Source: Nostoc sp. LEGE 06077
Lineage (GTDB): Bacteria > Cyanobacteriota > Cyanobacteriia > Cyanobacteriales > Nostocaceae
DNA length: 42,892 nucleotides
Direction: 5' to 3'
NCBI RefSeq assembly: GCF_015207705.1
Contig: NZ_JADEWI010000055.1
Location: forward strand, 1 to 42,892
Below are positions 35,298 through 42,282 of this stretch, piece after piece. Numbering within the stretch: position 1 is the first letter of the stretch; each line of letters opens with the position of its first letter. Both the position numbers and the translations under genes were made by a program. Under the pieces are notes generated by a model. It did no database searches. It saw nothing but the letters and a program-made list of their open reading frames with translations, and had not been told where the DNA came from.

Positions 35298-36074
35298 ATG
35301 GCAAAGCTATTAAATGTTGCTGTAGAAGACATTATTGAATACATAAAACTGTCTTGCAAAGTACCTAGTATACTAGATGCGATCGCCACTCAAAAAATTA
35401 TTATCGAGACAGTCGAAAAAGTCGGTATTACCATCGAAGTCGAAGAACTACAGCAAGCCGCAGATAGTATGAGGTTTGCCAACAAACTCTTGAGAGCAGA
35501 AGACACTTGGGCTTGGCTAGAAAAACATCATCTTTCTCTCGATGATTTTGAAGAAATTGCGAAAACTAACATCTTATCTACAAAATTAGCCAATCATTTA
35601 TTTGGGGAGAAAGTCGAACCTTACTTTTATGCTCGGCAATTTGAATATTATGGCGCAGCAACTTATGAAGTAATCTTAGATGATGAAGACTTGGCTTTAG
35701 AGATATTTTACACTCTACAAGAAGGCGAAATTAGTTTTCAAGAAGTTGCCCGCCAATACATCGAGAATCCCGAACTTCGCCGCGCTAGTGGTTATCAAGG
35801 AATCCGCCGCCGAGCAGATTTTAGACCAGAGATTGCTGCGGCTGTTTTTGCTGCTACTCCACCACAAATTCTGAAACCAATTGTCACACCCAAAGGAGTA
35901 CATATAATTTCGGTCGAGGAAATCATTAAACCGCAATTAAATGAGCAATTACGTCTGCAAATCATGGGAGAATTTTTCCAGAATTGGTTACAACAACAAA
36001 TTGCTACTTTAGAAATAGTAGCAAAGTTGCCCCATAATTCTTTATCATCCCAAGATTTACCTAAACCTGCTTAA
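35298..36074 (+). CDS. Parvulin-like peptidyl-prolyl isomerase, second paralogue
   Basis: ATG 35298 is chosen because GTGGAGGAAG lies directly upstream; GTG 35283 is part of that ribosome-binding region. The 258-residue protein has the same two-part layout as the isomerase at 27876: an N-terminal helical region (IIIETVEKVGITIEVEELQQ) and a divergent parvulin domain (EIFYTLQEGEISFQEVARQY, then DFRPEIAAAVFAATPPQILK and PKGVHIISVEEI). The GGDLG turn is changed to SGYQG. It closes the plus-strand exporter block and is followed by a strong terminator. A role in folding or handling the exported peptide or its machinery is inferred from context. Confidence 0.82.
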   Translation: MAKLLNVAVEDIIEYIKLSCKVPSILDAIATQKIIIETVEKVGITIEVEELQQAADSMRFANKLLRAEDTWAWLEKHHLSLDDFEEIAKTNILSTKLANHLFGEKVEPYFYARQFEYYGAATYEVILDDEDLALEIFYTLQEGEISFQEVARQYIENPELRRASGYQGIRRRADFRPEIAAAVFAATPPQILKPIVTPKGVHIISVEEIIKPQLNEQLRLQIMGEFFQNWLQQQIATLEIVAKLPHNSLSSQDLPKPA

Positions 36075-36087
36075 TAATAAAGCTTTT

Positions 36088-36125
36088 ATAGCCCCAACTT
36101 TTTGAATAAGTCGGGGCTATTTTTT
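36088..36125 (+). terminator. Terminator between convergent blocks
   Basis: Stem ATAGCCCCAACTT (36088-36100) with AAGTCGGGGCTAT (36108-36120), one mismatch, 7-nt loop, followed by five T. It ends the plus-strand exporter unit, 14 bp after the isomerase stop, and is a member of the dispersed CCCC(A/G)ACTT hairpin family. Confidence 0.88.
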
Positions 36126-36161
36126 CTCTCGAAGAATGTATGATTGCTATTTAAATTAGTC

Positions 36162-37262
36162 TCAAGATAAAGGCATATAGATATCTTGAGAATCAGCATT
36201 GAGGTAAGGACGTTGTAAATCCACTTTCGTTAGATAAAATTGTTGAAGAATTGCTGTTATTCGATTGGCTGGTGTATGATTTCCTTGCTCCCAAGCATCA
36301 AGCAAGCCATTGGCGAGAATTTGACAACGATGCGTCCCAAAACTTTCTTGTTCAGCAAATCTGCGGTTGGGTTCTTCGGCGATCGCTAACCCAGGTGCGA
36401 TAAACTTAGTAAATAAAGGTATTTCTGGCTGAAAATAAGATTGACATTCGGCATAAACCTTTTCTAAGACTGAGTGAACCGTCGTATAATCGTTTTTATC
36501 AAAGTAAAATACTGCCGAATCATAACGTTCGTATTCGGAAGGATTATATAGTGCTTTAAATGAAAAAGGAATTTCGAGCAAGTTAAGCTGACTAGTCAAG
36601 GTATCCATAACCGCAACAGCACCTTCGGGAGTTAAATTAAAATAAACACGTACCAATCTTTCCCGATTTGTCGCTGTTCCAGCGTTCGCCACCGCCATAT
36701 AAAAGCCATTCTGAACCAAATTTTTCGGCATTTTAATTGCAACATACTTACCCACAGAGGGAAATTGGTTTTGCGGTAGTAAATGACGATTGCGCTGAAT
36801 ATACAGCGTCAAACCATCCTTCTGTACTGTTAAAGTGTCATCTAGATTTTCTTGGACTACTAGCCAATTGTAATTCCAATAGCCTTCACCTCGATTACTT
36901 TCGTGTAGGCGATCGTAAAAAGCCACATCTACACCCAACAAAGTATTATTTTCGAGATTTTGATTTAAAGCTATATTGTTAGTCTCTCCATTGGTTGCGA
37001 GAGAGCTTTTCAGAGAACCATTGTAATAAATCCCATAGAGAAAACCTCGCAATTGCAGACTTAAGAATTTCTTTTGCAGCGCCGCAGGTAGTTGCTGAAA
37101 GCGGGTAATTACTGATTCTGGCAATTGCAATGGTTTGTAGTCTGGATGCTTAATACAATAAGCTGACTCAATTTCAATGTTAGAAATAATATCTTGTAGT
37201 GATGTCTGCAATGACTCAGGAATCTCTGATAGTTGAGTTGCGAGAGAATCTAACATTTGCAT
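36162..37262 (-). CDS. HopA1-family protein, putative RiPP phosphoamino-acid lyase
   Basis: A 366-residue protein of the HopA1 effector family, named after a Pseudomonas type III effector but widespread in bacterial RiPP loci. Family-type segments include QLRGFLYGIYYNGSLKSS, the mid-domain VDVAFYDRLHESNRGEGYWN, QNGFYMAVANAGTATNRERL, VRVYFNLTPEGAVAVMD, and the C-terminal PNRRFAEQESFGTHRCQILA. In class V lanthipeptide clusters the HopA1-like subunit (LanY) works with an APH-like kinase (LanK): the kinase phosphorylates Ser/Thr and the HopA1 protein eliminates phosphate to give dehydro residues. Here the kinase gene is next upstream (37562) on the same strand. No LanX-like cyclase gene is visible. 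Lyase activity is inferred, not shown. Confidence 0.82.
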   Translation of the reverse strand: MQMLDSLATQLSEIPESLQTSLQDIISNIEIESAYCIKHPDYKPLQLPESVITRFQQLPAALQKKFLSLQLRGFLYGIYYNGSLKSSLATNGETNNIALNQNLENNTLLGVDVAFYDRLHESNRGEGYWNYNWLVVQENLDDTLTVQKDGLTLYIQRNRHLLPQNQFPSVGKYVAIKMPKNLVQNGFYMAVANAGTATNRERLVRVYFNLTPEGAVAVMDTLTSQLNLLEIPFSFKALYNPSEYERYDSAVFYFDKNDYTTVHSVLEKVYAECQSYFQPEIPLFTKFIAPGLAIAEEPNRRFAEQESFGTHRCQILANGLLDAWEQGNHTPANRITAILQQFYLTKVDLQRPYLNADSQDIYMPLS

Positions 37263-37450
37263 AACAGTTTACCTGTAAATTAATTAGAATGGCCTAAATA
37301 TTTGTAGTGGGGATAAGGCAAGAGAAAAAAAGTTTCTAGCTTAGTTAGCCTTCTGTAACATAGTTTGGTTTTTCCCACCCACTTACTTAAGAGTGTCGAA
37401 TGAAGCGAAGACAGATGCAGAGAAGGTGATGTGTATAAGGGTAGAAAAAT

Positions 37451-37490
37451 AAAAAATGCAAAATGCAAAATTGTAAATTTTGCATTTTTT
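37451..37490. terminator. Bidirectional hairpin between kinase and HopA1 genes
   Basis: A perfect 14-bp stem (37451-37464 with 37477-37490) of the AAAATGCAAAAT/ATTTTGCATTTT type, with A and T runs on either side. Since kinase and HopA1 genes are transcribed leftward through it, it could reduce HopA1 expression relative to the upstream genes. Confidence 0.75.
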
Positions 37491-37561
37491 TGGTATGTCA
37501 AATGACATAAAGAAACAATACAACCTCTGAAATAACTGGGTATAAAGAAAACTAGTAACTT

Positions 37562-38740
37562 TTAATTACGAGAGAAACTTTGCGGTAAAAGTTCTAAAGC
37601 TTCTACGCCAAAAATTGTTTTCATTGATGCTTTGGGATTACATAGCAAACTTTTAGCGACTTGCAGCATACAAATTCCCACATTCCCAAAAGTTTTTTCA
37701 TGCTGGAGTCCGGCTTGAATAGCTGTTATCAAAGCTAAACCGCAAAACTGTACAACTCGTTCTAAGAAATCTGGACAAGTCTCTAAAATCTGGGGAAAAT
37801 GAGCTAAATAAGTAGACATCAACGCCGCAATTGAAGGTTGAAGTAGTTCTAAAGGTGTAGTAGCAAGACGCAATGACTCTTCAATAGCCATCGATTTACT
37901 GGTAGTCATGCTATACAACCAGAATTGCAAATAGCTGGCGATGAGCATTCCTAAATCATGTGCCGGATCTCCCCAAGCACCACGTTCCCAGTCAATCAAG
38001 CGAATCATCCTTTCACTTGAGAAAGAGTTATTGAAAACCGCCTCTTGCCAATTTAAAGATAAAAGAATATTGTTCAGCTTTAAGTCATGATGAGTCAGAC
38101 AATAGCGGGTGTAAGAACGGTGTAAGTTTGCGATCGCCTGTCCCAAACTATCGTAACGTTGATAAAGAGTAAAAAACTTCAATCCCTCACTGGGAACCAG
38201 ACCAAAAATTTCTGGAGTGATTCTATCTAGTCCTAGTGTCAGGTTAGGATTTTTGAGGTGAGATATCTGCGCGGATGTTTGAAAGAATTCTGCATAGTCT
38301 GGATTTTCCATAGTTGCGTGATGGATTGAAGCCAAGGTCATTCCAACTGCGATCGCAATCTTTGTGGGAAAGACATTTTCTTTGATATAGAAATCAGCTA
38401 AATCCCGGTAATTCTTGAGATAATTGAACACAATGATCGAATTGTCAGCATCAAAATGCACTGCTTCTGAACAACACCAGCGAATGTGACTGATATCGGG
38501 GAATTTTTGGAAAAACTGATGCACTCTCCATTCTTCAAAAAACTCCCCAGCAGTTTTTCCTTCTCGATTGAGGCGCTCTTGTTTAACTAGAAGTTGCCGA
38601 CCATCAGGTAAACTAACTAACAAGTTGAAGTTTTTTGCTGGCTTTAGTTCAATCTTACTTAATGACTGTTCTACTGGAGTAGAAAGTCCAATGGTAAGCA
38701 AGTATTCGAGAACATTTTGAGAGCTTAATAAAAATGCCAT
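37562..38740 (-). CDS. APH-fold kinase, putative RiPP Ser/Thr kinase (LanK-like)
   Basis: A 392-residue aminoglycoside-phosphotransferase-fold kinase. The ATP-binding Lys is Lys53 (GRQLLVKQERLNREGKTAGE). The catalytic loop is CLTHHDLKLNNILL (His217, Asp219, Asn224) and the metal-binding Asp is Asp250 in IRLIDWERGAWGDPAHDLG. All catalytic residues are present. In class V lanthipeptide loci a kinase of this fold phosphorylates Ser/Thr of the precursor before elimination by a HopA1-type lyase. Neighbours support that role: five peptide genes directly upstream and the HopA1 gene downstream on the same strand. The gap to the nearest peptide gene is 76 bp. A true antibiotic resistance or small-molecule kinase is unlikely in this setting. 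Confidence 0.87.
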   Translation of the reverse strand: MAFLLSSQNVLEYLLTIGLSTPVEQSLSKIELKPAKNFNLLVSLPDGRQLLVKQERLNREGKTAGEFFEEWRVHQFFQKFPDISHIRWCCSEAVHFDADNSIIVFNYLKNYRDLADFYIKENVFPTKIAIAVGMTLASIHHATMENPDYAEFFQTSAQISHLKNPNLTLGLDRITPEIFGLVPSEGLKFFTLYQRYDSLGQAIANLHRSYTRYCLTHHDLKLNNILLSLNWQEAVFNNSFSSERMIRLIDWERGAWGDPAHDLGMLIASYLQFWLYSMTTSKSMAIEESLRLATTPLELLQPSIAALMSTYLAHFPQILETCPDFLERVVQFCGLALITAIQAGLQHEKTFGNVGICMLQVAKSLLCNPKASMKTIFGVEALELLPQSFSRN

Positions 38741-38816
38741 ATTTTTAGATGTGGAGCGTTTTTCAAAAATAAACTATGATTCCTATAGAATCAGCATCAA
38801 AAATGTGACACTGAAA

Positions 38817-39062
38817 TTAAAATAAGCTAAATACAGAATGGGTATATTTAGGCTTAGTAATTTTGAAGGATTTGGCTATTGATGAAATACTGTAAATTGC
38901 ATAAGCTGATAACACAAAATTCAAGAGTTGATAAGCAAAGCTAAAAATTTGCTGTAATTCTGATTCACCACCATATATATACAGAGAATCTCGCTCATCG
39001 ACTTCGGTCAGGTAGCTTTCTAAGTTACCATAACTTAGATTAGCAACGATAATTTTTGCCAT
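38817..39062 (-). CDS. Divergent precursor peptide of the IAKSF family
   Basis: An 81-residue peptide. The leader (MAKIIVANLSYGNLESYLTE, VDERDSLYIYGG) ends in Gly-Gly with Ile at -4 and Asp at -8, as in C39-cleaved leaders. The core (49 residues, starting ESELQQIFSFAYQLLNF) shares YAIYSISSIAKSFK with VYAIQHIYGIAKSFS of the four tandem paralogues but is otherwise different. The tail is basic (KITKPKYTH). It has no Cys. It is the peptide gene nearest the kinase. That it belongs to the same family, rather than being a chance open frame, rests on the shared C-terminal motif, the leader and position. Confidence 0.78.
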   Translation of the reverse strand: MAKIIVANLSYGNLESYLTEVDERDSLYIYGGESELQQIFSFAYQLLNFVLSAYAIYSISSIAKSFKITKPKYTHSVFSLF

Positions 39063-39359
39063 TTCATCATTCCCAGAAAATCATGAAACTGTTGTGATCA
39101 TGAGCTTGATTAAAGTATCTATTATTGCAATCATGCTCAAAGGTTAACTACAAAATATTTAGGTAGAGTCAGATAGATAGATGGATTGACATAAACTAGA
39201 AGTGGTTGGTGACGCTCAATCCAAAATGCTATGTGGTAGATGTGTAAATAGGTTTTTCAAAAATCAAATTCCGATATAGCTGGCTCTCTTGGATTTGATA
39301 ATTACTGAAGATGATGAATCCAAAAGAGCCATCTAGCTTAGTAGTAAACTTCAAATTTA

Positions 39360-39614
39360 TTAGTAATTAGACTTACTGAAGGACTTAGCTATGCTAAAAA
39401 TATGCTGGATAGCATAGACATCAACGAATCCTTCAATCAGCTTATTAAATACGCTGATGTATGAATCAGAGCCGTCGTAGTCATAATAATTAGCATTATT
39501 ACCACCATGTGCAGCATTCAGATCAACATCACTCAGATCATTGAGGAAGCTTTCAGAATCTTGGAATAGTTGAGAGCCAGCAACATTTAGTTCAGAAAGA
39601 GTGATATTAGCCAT
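39360..39614 (-). CDS. Double-glycine precursor peptide, IAKSF family
   Basis: An 84-residue peptide. Its leader is MANITLSELNVAGSQLFQDS followed by ESFLNDLSDVDLNAAHGG, with cleavage predicted after Gly-Gly. The core begins NNANYYDYDGSDSYISVFNK, continues LIEGFVDVYAIQHIFSIAK, and ends SFSKSNY. It has no Cys; Ser residues cluster before the conserved helix (DSYIS) and at its end (KSFSKS). It differs from the three tandem copies to its right in the core start and tail, and its flanking DNA is not part of the 368-bp array. GAGGACAAA precedes the ATG. Confidence 0.88.
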   Translation of the reverse strand: MANITLSELNVAGSQLFQDSESFLNDLSDVDLNAAHGGNNANYYDYDGSDSYISVFNKLIEGFVDVYAIQHIFSIAKSFSKSNY

Positions 39615-39848
39615 AATTTTGTCCTCTAAGACTTGGTTGTAATCAGGTTAATTTGCAGTTAATAAAGCTGGATATTGCTTCATTATTAAGGTGCTGACTC
39701 ATACAAACTCTCTAAAACATTGCATCTATCTCAGCTTAAAGCTAGAGAAATACAGCCTGTATCTTCTACATGAATGCCTAATAGTGTTGAATACAGGCTG
39801 ATTCATTGCATATTTACAGAGAATCAGTAGTAAATTACAAAGCTATTA

Positions 39849-40106
39849 CTAGGCGGCGGAGACACCGTAGCCGCCGTTGCTGAAGGATTTAGCTATACCA
39901 TAAATATGTTGAATAGCATAAACATCAACAAATCCTTCAATCAACTTATTGAATCCGTAAAAGTCGCTAATATAACTATTCGAGTTACTATCAGCACCAT
40001 GTGCAGCGATCGCATCAACATCACTCAGGTCATTTAAGAAGCTTTCAGAATCGTGGAACAATTGAGAACCAGCAGCATTTAATTCTGAAAGAGTGATATT
40101 TGCCAT
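39849..40106 (-). CDS. Double-glycine-type precursor peptide, tandem copy
   Basis: An 85-residue peptide. Leader MANITLSELNAAGSQLFHDS, ESFLNDLSDVDAIAAHG; the usual Gly-Gly is His-Gly-Ala here, so the cut site is less certain. Core DSNSNSYISDFYGFNK, then LIEGFVDVYAIQHIYGIAK, then SFSNGGYGVSAA. It is nearly identical to the next copy (40217), differing at one helix position and in the last residues. No Cys. This is the last (leftmost) of three units of the 368-bp array. GAGGATAAAA precedes the ATG. Confidence 0.9.
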   Translation of the reverse strand: MANITLSELNAAGSQLFHDSESFLNDLSDVDAIAAHGADSNSNSYISDFYGFNKLIEGFVDVYAIQHIYGIAKSFSNGGYGVSAA

Positions 40107-40216
40107 GATTTTATCCTCAAAAAATTGCTGACAATTGATAATTTGTGCCGGGATTTTAAGCTATCTTTCACATCATAATTAAGCGAAAGATAGCTTAGTA
40201 GTAAATTACAACGCTA

Positions 40217-40474
40217 TTAATAAGCGGAGTTACTGTAGCCGCCGTGGCTAAAGGACTTAGCTATGCCATAGACATGTTGGATAGCATAAACATCAACAAA
40301 TCCTTCAATCAACTTATTGAATCCGTAAAAGTCGCTAATATAACTATTCGAGTTACTATCAGCACCATGTGCAGCGATCGCATCAACATCGCTTAGGTCA
40401 TTTAAGAAGCTTTCAGAATCGTGGAACAATTGAGAACCAGCAGCATTTAATTCTGAAAGAGTGATATTTGCCAT
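40217..40474 (-). CDS. Double-glycine-type precursor peptide, tandem copy
   Basis: An 85-residue peptide with the same leader as its left neighbour (MANITLSELNAAGSQLFHDS) and the same Asn/Ser-rich core start. The conserved segment is LIEGFVDVYAIQHVYGIAK and the tail is SFSHGGYSNSAY. Exactly 368 bp separate corresponding bases of this gene from those of the next copy on each side. No Cys. Differences from its neighbours are concentrated in the C-terminal tail, as if only that part were free to vary. The upstream hairpin region is almost identical to that of the left copy. Confidence 0.9.
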   Translation of the reverse strand: MANITLSELNAAGSQLFHDSESFLNDLSDVDAIAAHGADSNSNSYISDFYGFNKLIEGFVDVYAIQHVYGIAKSFSHGGYSNSAY

Positions 40475-40584
40475 GATTTTATCCTCAAAAAATTGCTGAC
40501 AATTGATAATTTGTGCCGGGATTTTAAGCTATCTTTCGCATCATAATTAAGCGAAAGATAGCTTAGTCCTAAATTACAGAGCTA

Positions 40585-40830
40585 TTAATAGCCTGAGACA
40601 CCGTAGCCGCCGTGGCTGAAGGATTTAGCTATACCATAAACATGTTGGATAGCATAAACATCAACAAATCCTTCAATCAACTTATTTAATCCAAAGCCGT
40701 CGTAGCCATAGCCATAGCCAGAACCACCAGCGATCGCATCAACATCGCTCAGGTCATTTAAGAAGCTTTCAGAACCTTGGAAAAATTGAGAACCAGCAGC
40801 ATTTAATTCTGAAAGAGTGATATTTGCCAT
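40585..40830 (-). CDS. Double-glycine precursor peptide, tandem copy
   Basis: An 81-residue peptide. Leader MANITLSELNAAGSQFFQGS, ESFLNDLSDVDAIAGG ends in a clear Gly-Gly with Ile at -4 and Asp at -8. The core start is Gly/Tyr-rich (SGYGYGYDGFGLNK), followed by LIEGFVDVYAIQHVYGIAK and SFSHGGYGVSGY. No Cys. It is the first gene of the tandem array in transcription order. Its upstream DNA departs from the other copies (AGGAG site before ATG instead of GAGGAT), so it probably holds the main promoter, in 40831-41135. Confidence 0.9.
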   Translation of the reverse strand: MANITLSELNAAGSQFFQGSESFLNDLSDVDAIAGGSGYGYGYDGFGLNKLIEGFVDVYAIQHVYGIAKSFSHGGYGVSGY

Positions 40831-41605
40831 GATCTACTCCTAATTGAATTGTTTATCATTGAGTGTTTTTTTTGGGCGATTAAGCTGTATTTCGCTTAAC
40901 CGTTAATGCAATTTTTATTTACCGAAACTATAAAAGTCAACGCTATAAACACCTTTAGAAAGACTCAAATAAATGTCTTACGTCTTTTTGAAATTATAGA
41001 TTTTACCTGATTAGTTATGTTGAGAATGGTAGTAATATCAAGAATAAAGGTTAACAAAGTCCACATTTTGCAGGTTTAGAGGGATTCTGATATGCGTAAT
41101 ACTATTTACTTGAATAACAGTTTGAAAAGTTTTAAGCGAACAGAATTCGCTACTATACAGGCGAAGTTAGCCTGCGCGGACTAACAGAAAATTCAGGTTT
41201 TTAACCTGCGGAGACAAGTTTTGTCTGTGTTATCGCGATTGCTATTCGCTAGGGCTGGTATTAATTTAGACTTTTCAAACATTCTCTTAGGATAAATGTA
41301 TGGATATTAGAATTTTTGTGCAATGCTATTAGCTACCTACACACATCATAAAAATGAGCATTTTCTAGATTAACTTACTAATTATTGGTATAAAAAATCG
41401 TACGTTCTTATAATACTTACATTTAGAACGTACGACTATTAATAAAATAATCTAGCCAAAAAAACGGCTTGCTAATGGATTGATATTTCTGAGCAGCAAC
41501 ATAAAATACACAGAAATGGAATGAGTCAAGAGATAGAATAATTAGTTTCTCCTGACTCTTTTATTCTGGCTAATAACTTTCTGAGCAACAGCATATTGCC
41601 CAGAA
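40831..41605. other. Upstream region of the peptide array
   Basis: No gene is visible. The part next to the array (40831-41135) is AT-rich and likely contains its promoter. The middle part is a hairpin-rich repeat element (41135-41252). An inverted repeat with CGTACGTTCT/AGAACGTACG (about 41399-41436) lies further right and could be a terminator of the leftward poly-Gln peptide gene. Confidence 0.5.
41135..41252. repeat. Element of consecutive small hairpins
   Basis: Four short perfect stems follow one another: AGCGAA/TTCGCT (41135-41151), CAGGC/GCCTG (41158-41174), CAGGTT/AACCTG (41194-41208) and AGACAA/TTGTCT (41212-41226). The self-complementary ATCGCGAT (41232-41239) comes next. It resembles a dispersed intergenic repeat seen in Nostocales genomes. 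Confidence 0.65.
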
Positions 41606-41875
41606 TTAATAATAAGCGTAATAATCGTCGTATGGTTGTCGTCTCCCATAACGATTATTAGGTTGTTGTTGTTGTTGTTGTTGTTGTTGCTTTAGTTGAG
41701 TCGACACACCCTGAAGAATGTCATTGATATTTTGTTGCAGCTTTAACAAATCACTAGTGTCGATTGTTATTGTACTTGCACCTGCTTCTATAGTTCTAGC
41801 TTCCGAAGCAGTTAGTTCAGTAATATACTGATCGTCACTATTAAGATAAAGGTCTGAGATTGTGATTCTTGCCAT
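41606..41875 (-). CDS. Poly-Gln precursor-like peptide with double-glycine-type leader
   Basis: An 89-residue peptide. Leader MARITISDLYLNSDDQYITE then LTASEARTIEAG fits the C39 leader rule well: Leu at -12, Glu at -8, Ile at -4, Ala-Gly at -2/-1. The core (60 residues) starts ASTITIDTSDLLKLQQNI, is amphipathic, then has nine Gln in a row coded only by CAA (41663-41689). It ends in a Tyr/Arg-rich tail (RYGRRQPYDDYYAYY). No Cys. It shares only the leader style (MA.ITIS(D/E)L) with the tandem peptides. It lies farthest upstream on the same strand and may form a separate transcript. Confidence 0.8.
   Translation of the reverse strand: MARITISDLYLNSDDQYITELTASEARTIEAGASTITIDTSDLLKLQQNINDILQGVSTQLKQQQQQQQQQPNNRYGRRQPYDDYYAYY
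41663..41689 (-). repeat. CAA trinucleotide repeat, nine units
   Basis: Nine uninterrupted CAA codons (TTG on the plus strand) encode poly-Gln. Slippage would change only the Gln count, not the frame. Confidence 0.95.
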
Positions 41876-42282
41876 TGATTTACCTCTGCAAATATAGTGA
41901 AGTGAGTTAATACAGCTTTAAATAGAATAAAGCTGCACAGATATTATCTCTCTCTTATATTTTGTATGTGCATTTTTTAAAATCAAGATTTTTCACCTGA
42001 TTTTTTAGACACAATTCAAGGAGTTTCGTCTATAAAAACAAAATTTTTATCGTAATTAAAGTTTTTAAGTCCAGAGTCTAATAACGTTTAGATGGTGTTT
42101 ATAAGGTATGAATTATTATCCAGTTATTCTGGTGATGAAGTAATAGACTTCTTACATAAATATCTCAGGACTTACGCATTCGCCGCTAGGCATTACCACA
42201 GGATAGTGCAAAGGCATAAATAAAAGCATACAAAATTACTTTTACAACAGGTCTATTGTCTTTCTCTGGTACTTAGCGTGTA
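41876..42282. other. Intergenic region between peptide gene and CRISPR array
   Basis: No gene is visible. A solitary CAGGACTTACGCA (42168-42180) matches the terminus of the MITE-like element at 22031. The left flank of the CRISPR array has no repeat-like decay. The promoter of the poly-Gln peptide gene should be in 41876-42100. Confidence 0.5.

Larger units (their letters stand above)
39849..40830 (-). repeat. 368-bp tandem array of precursor genes
   Basis: Stop codons at 39849, 40217 and 40585 are spaced exactly 368 bp, and both coding and spacer DNA are nearly identical. Each spacer has a hairpin just after a stop codon: AGCTATCTTTC with GAAAGATAGCT at 40159-40195 (one mismatch) and a perfect 13-bp version at 40527-40563. 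No T-tract follows, so RNA stability or processing is more likely than termination. The array arose by recent tandem duplication. Confidence 0.92.

Noticed and set aside
36162-37262. HopA1 protein as a phosphothreonine lyase of the HopAI1/OspF/SpvC family
   Set aside because: The names are similar but the families differ; the sequence shows HopA1-type segments, and its lyase role rests on class V RiPP precedent only.
37562-38740. An aminoglycoside resistance kinase
   Set aside because: The fold matches, but its place between RiPP precursors and a HopA1 gene points to peptide phosphorylation.
40159-40195. Hairpins between the tandem peptide genes as terminators
   Set aside because: Stems are strong but no T-tract follows on the transcribed strand; RNA processing or stability is more likely.
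36162-41875. A class V lanthipeptide cluster
   Set aside because: Kinase and HopA1 genes fit, but none of the six precursors has a cysteine and no cyclase gene is visible, so lanthionine rings are excluded.
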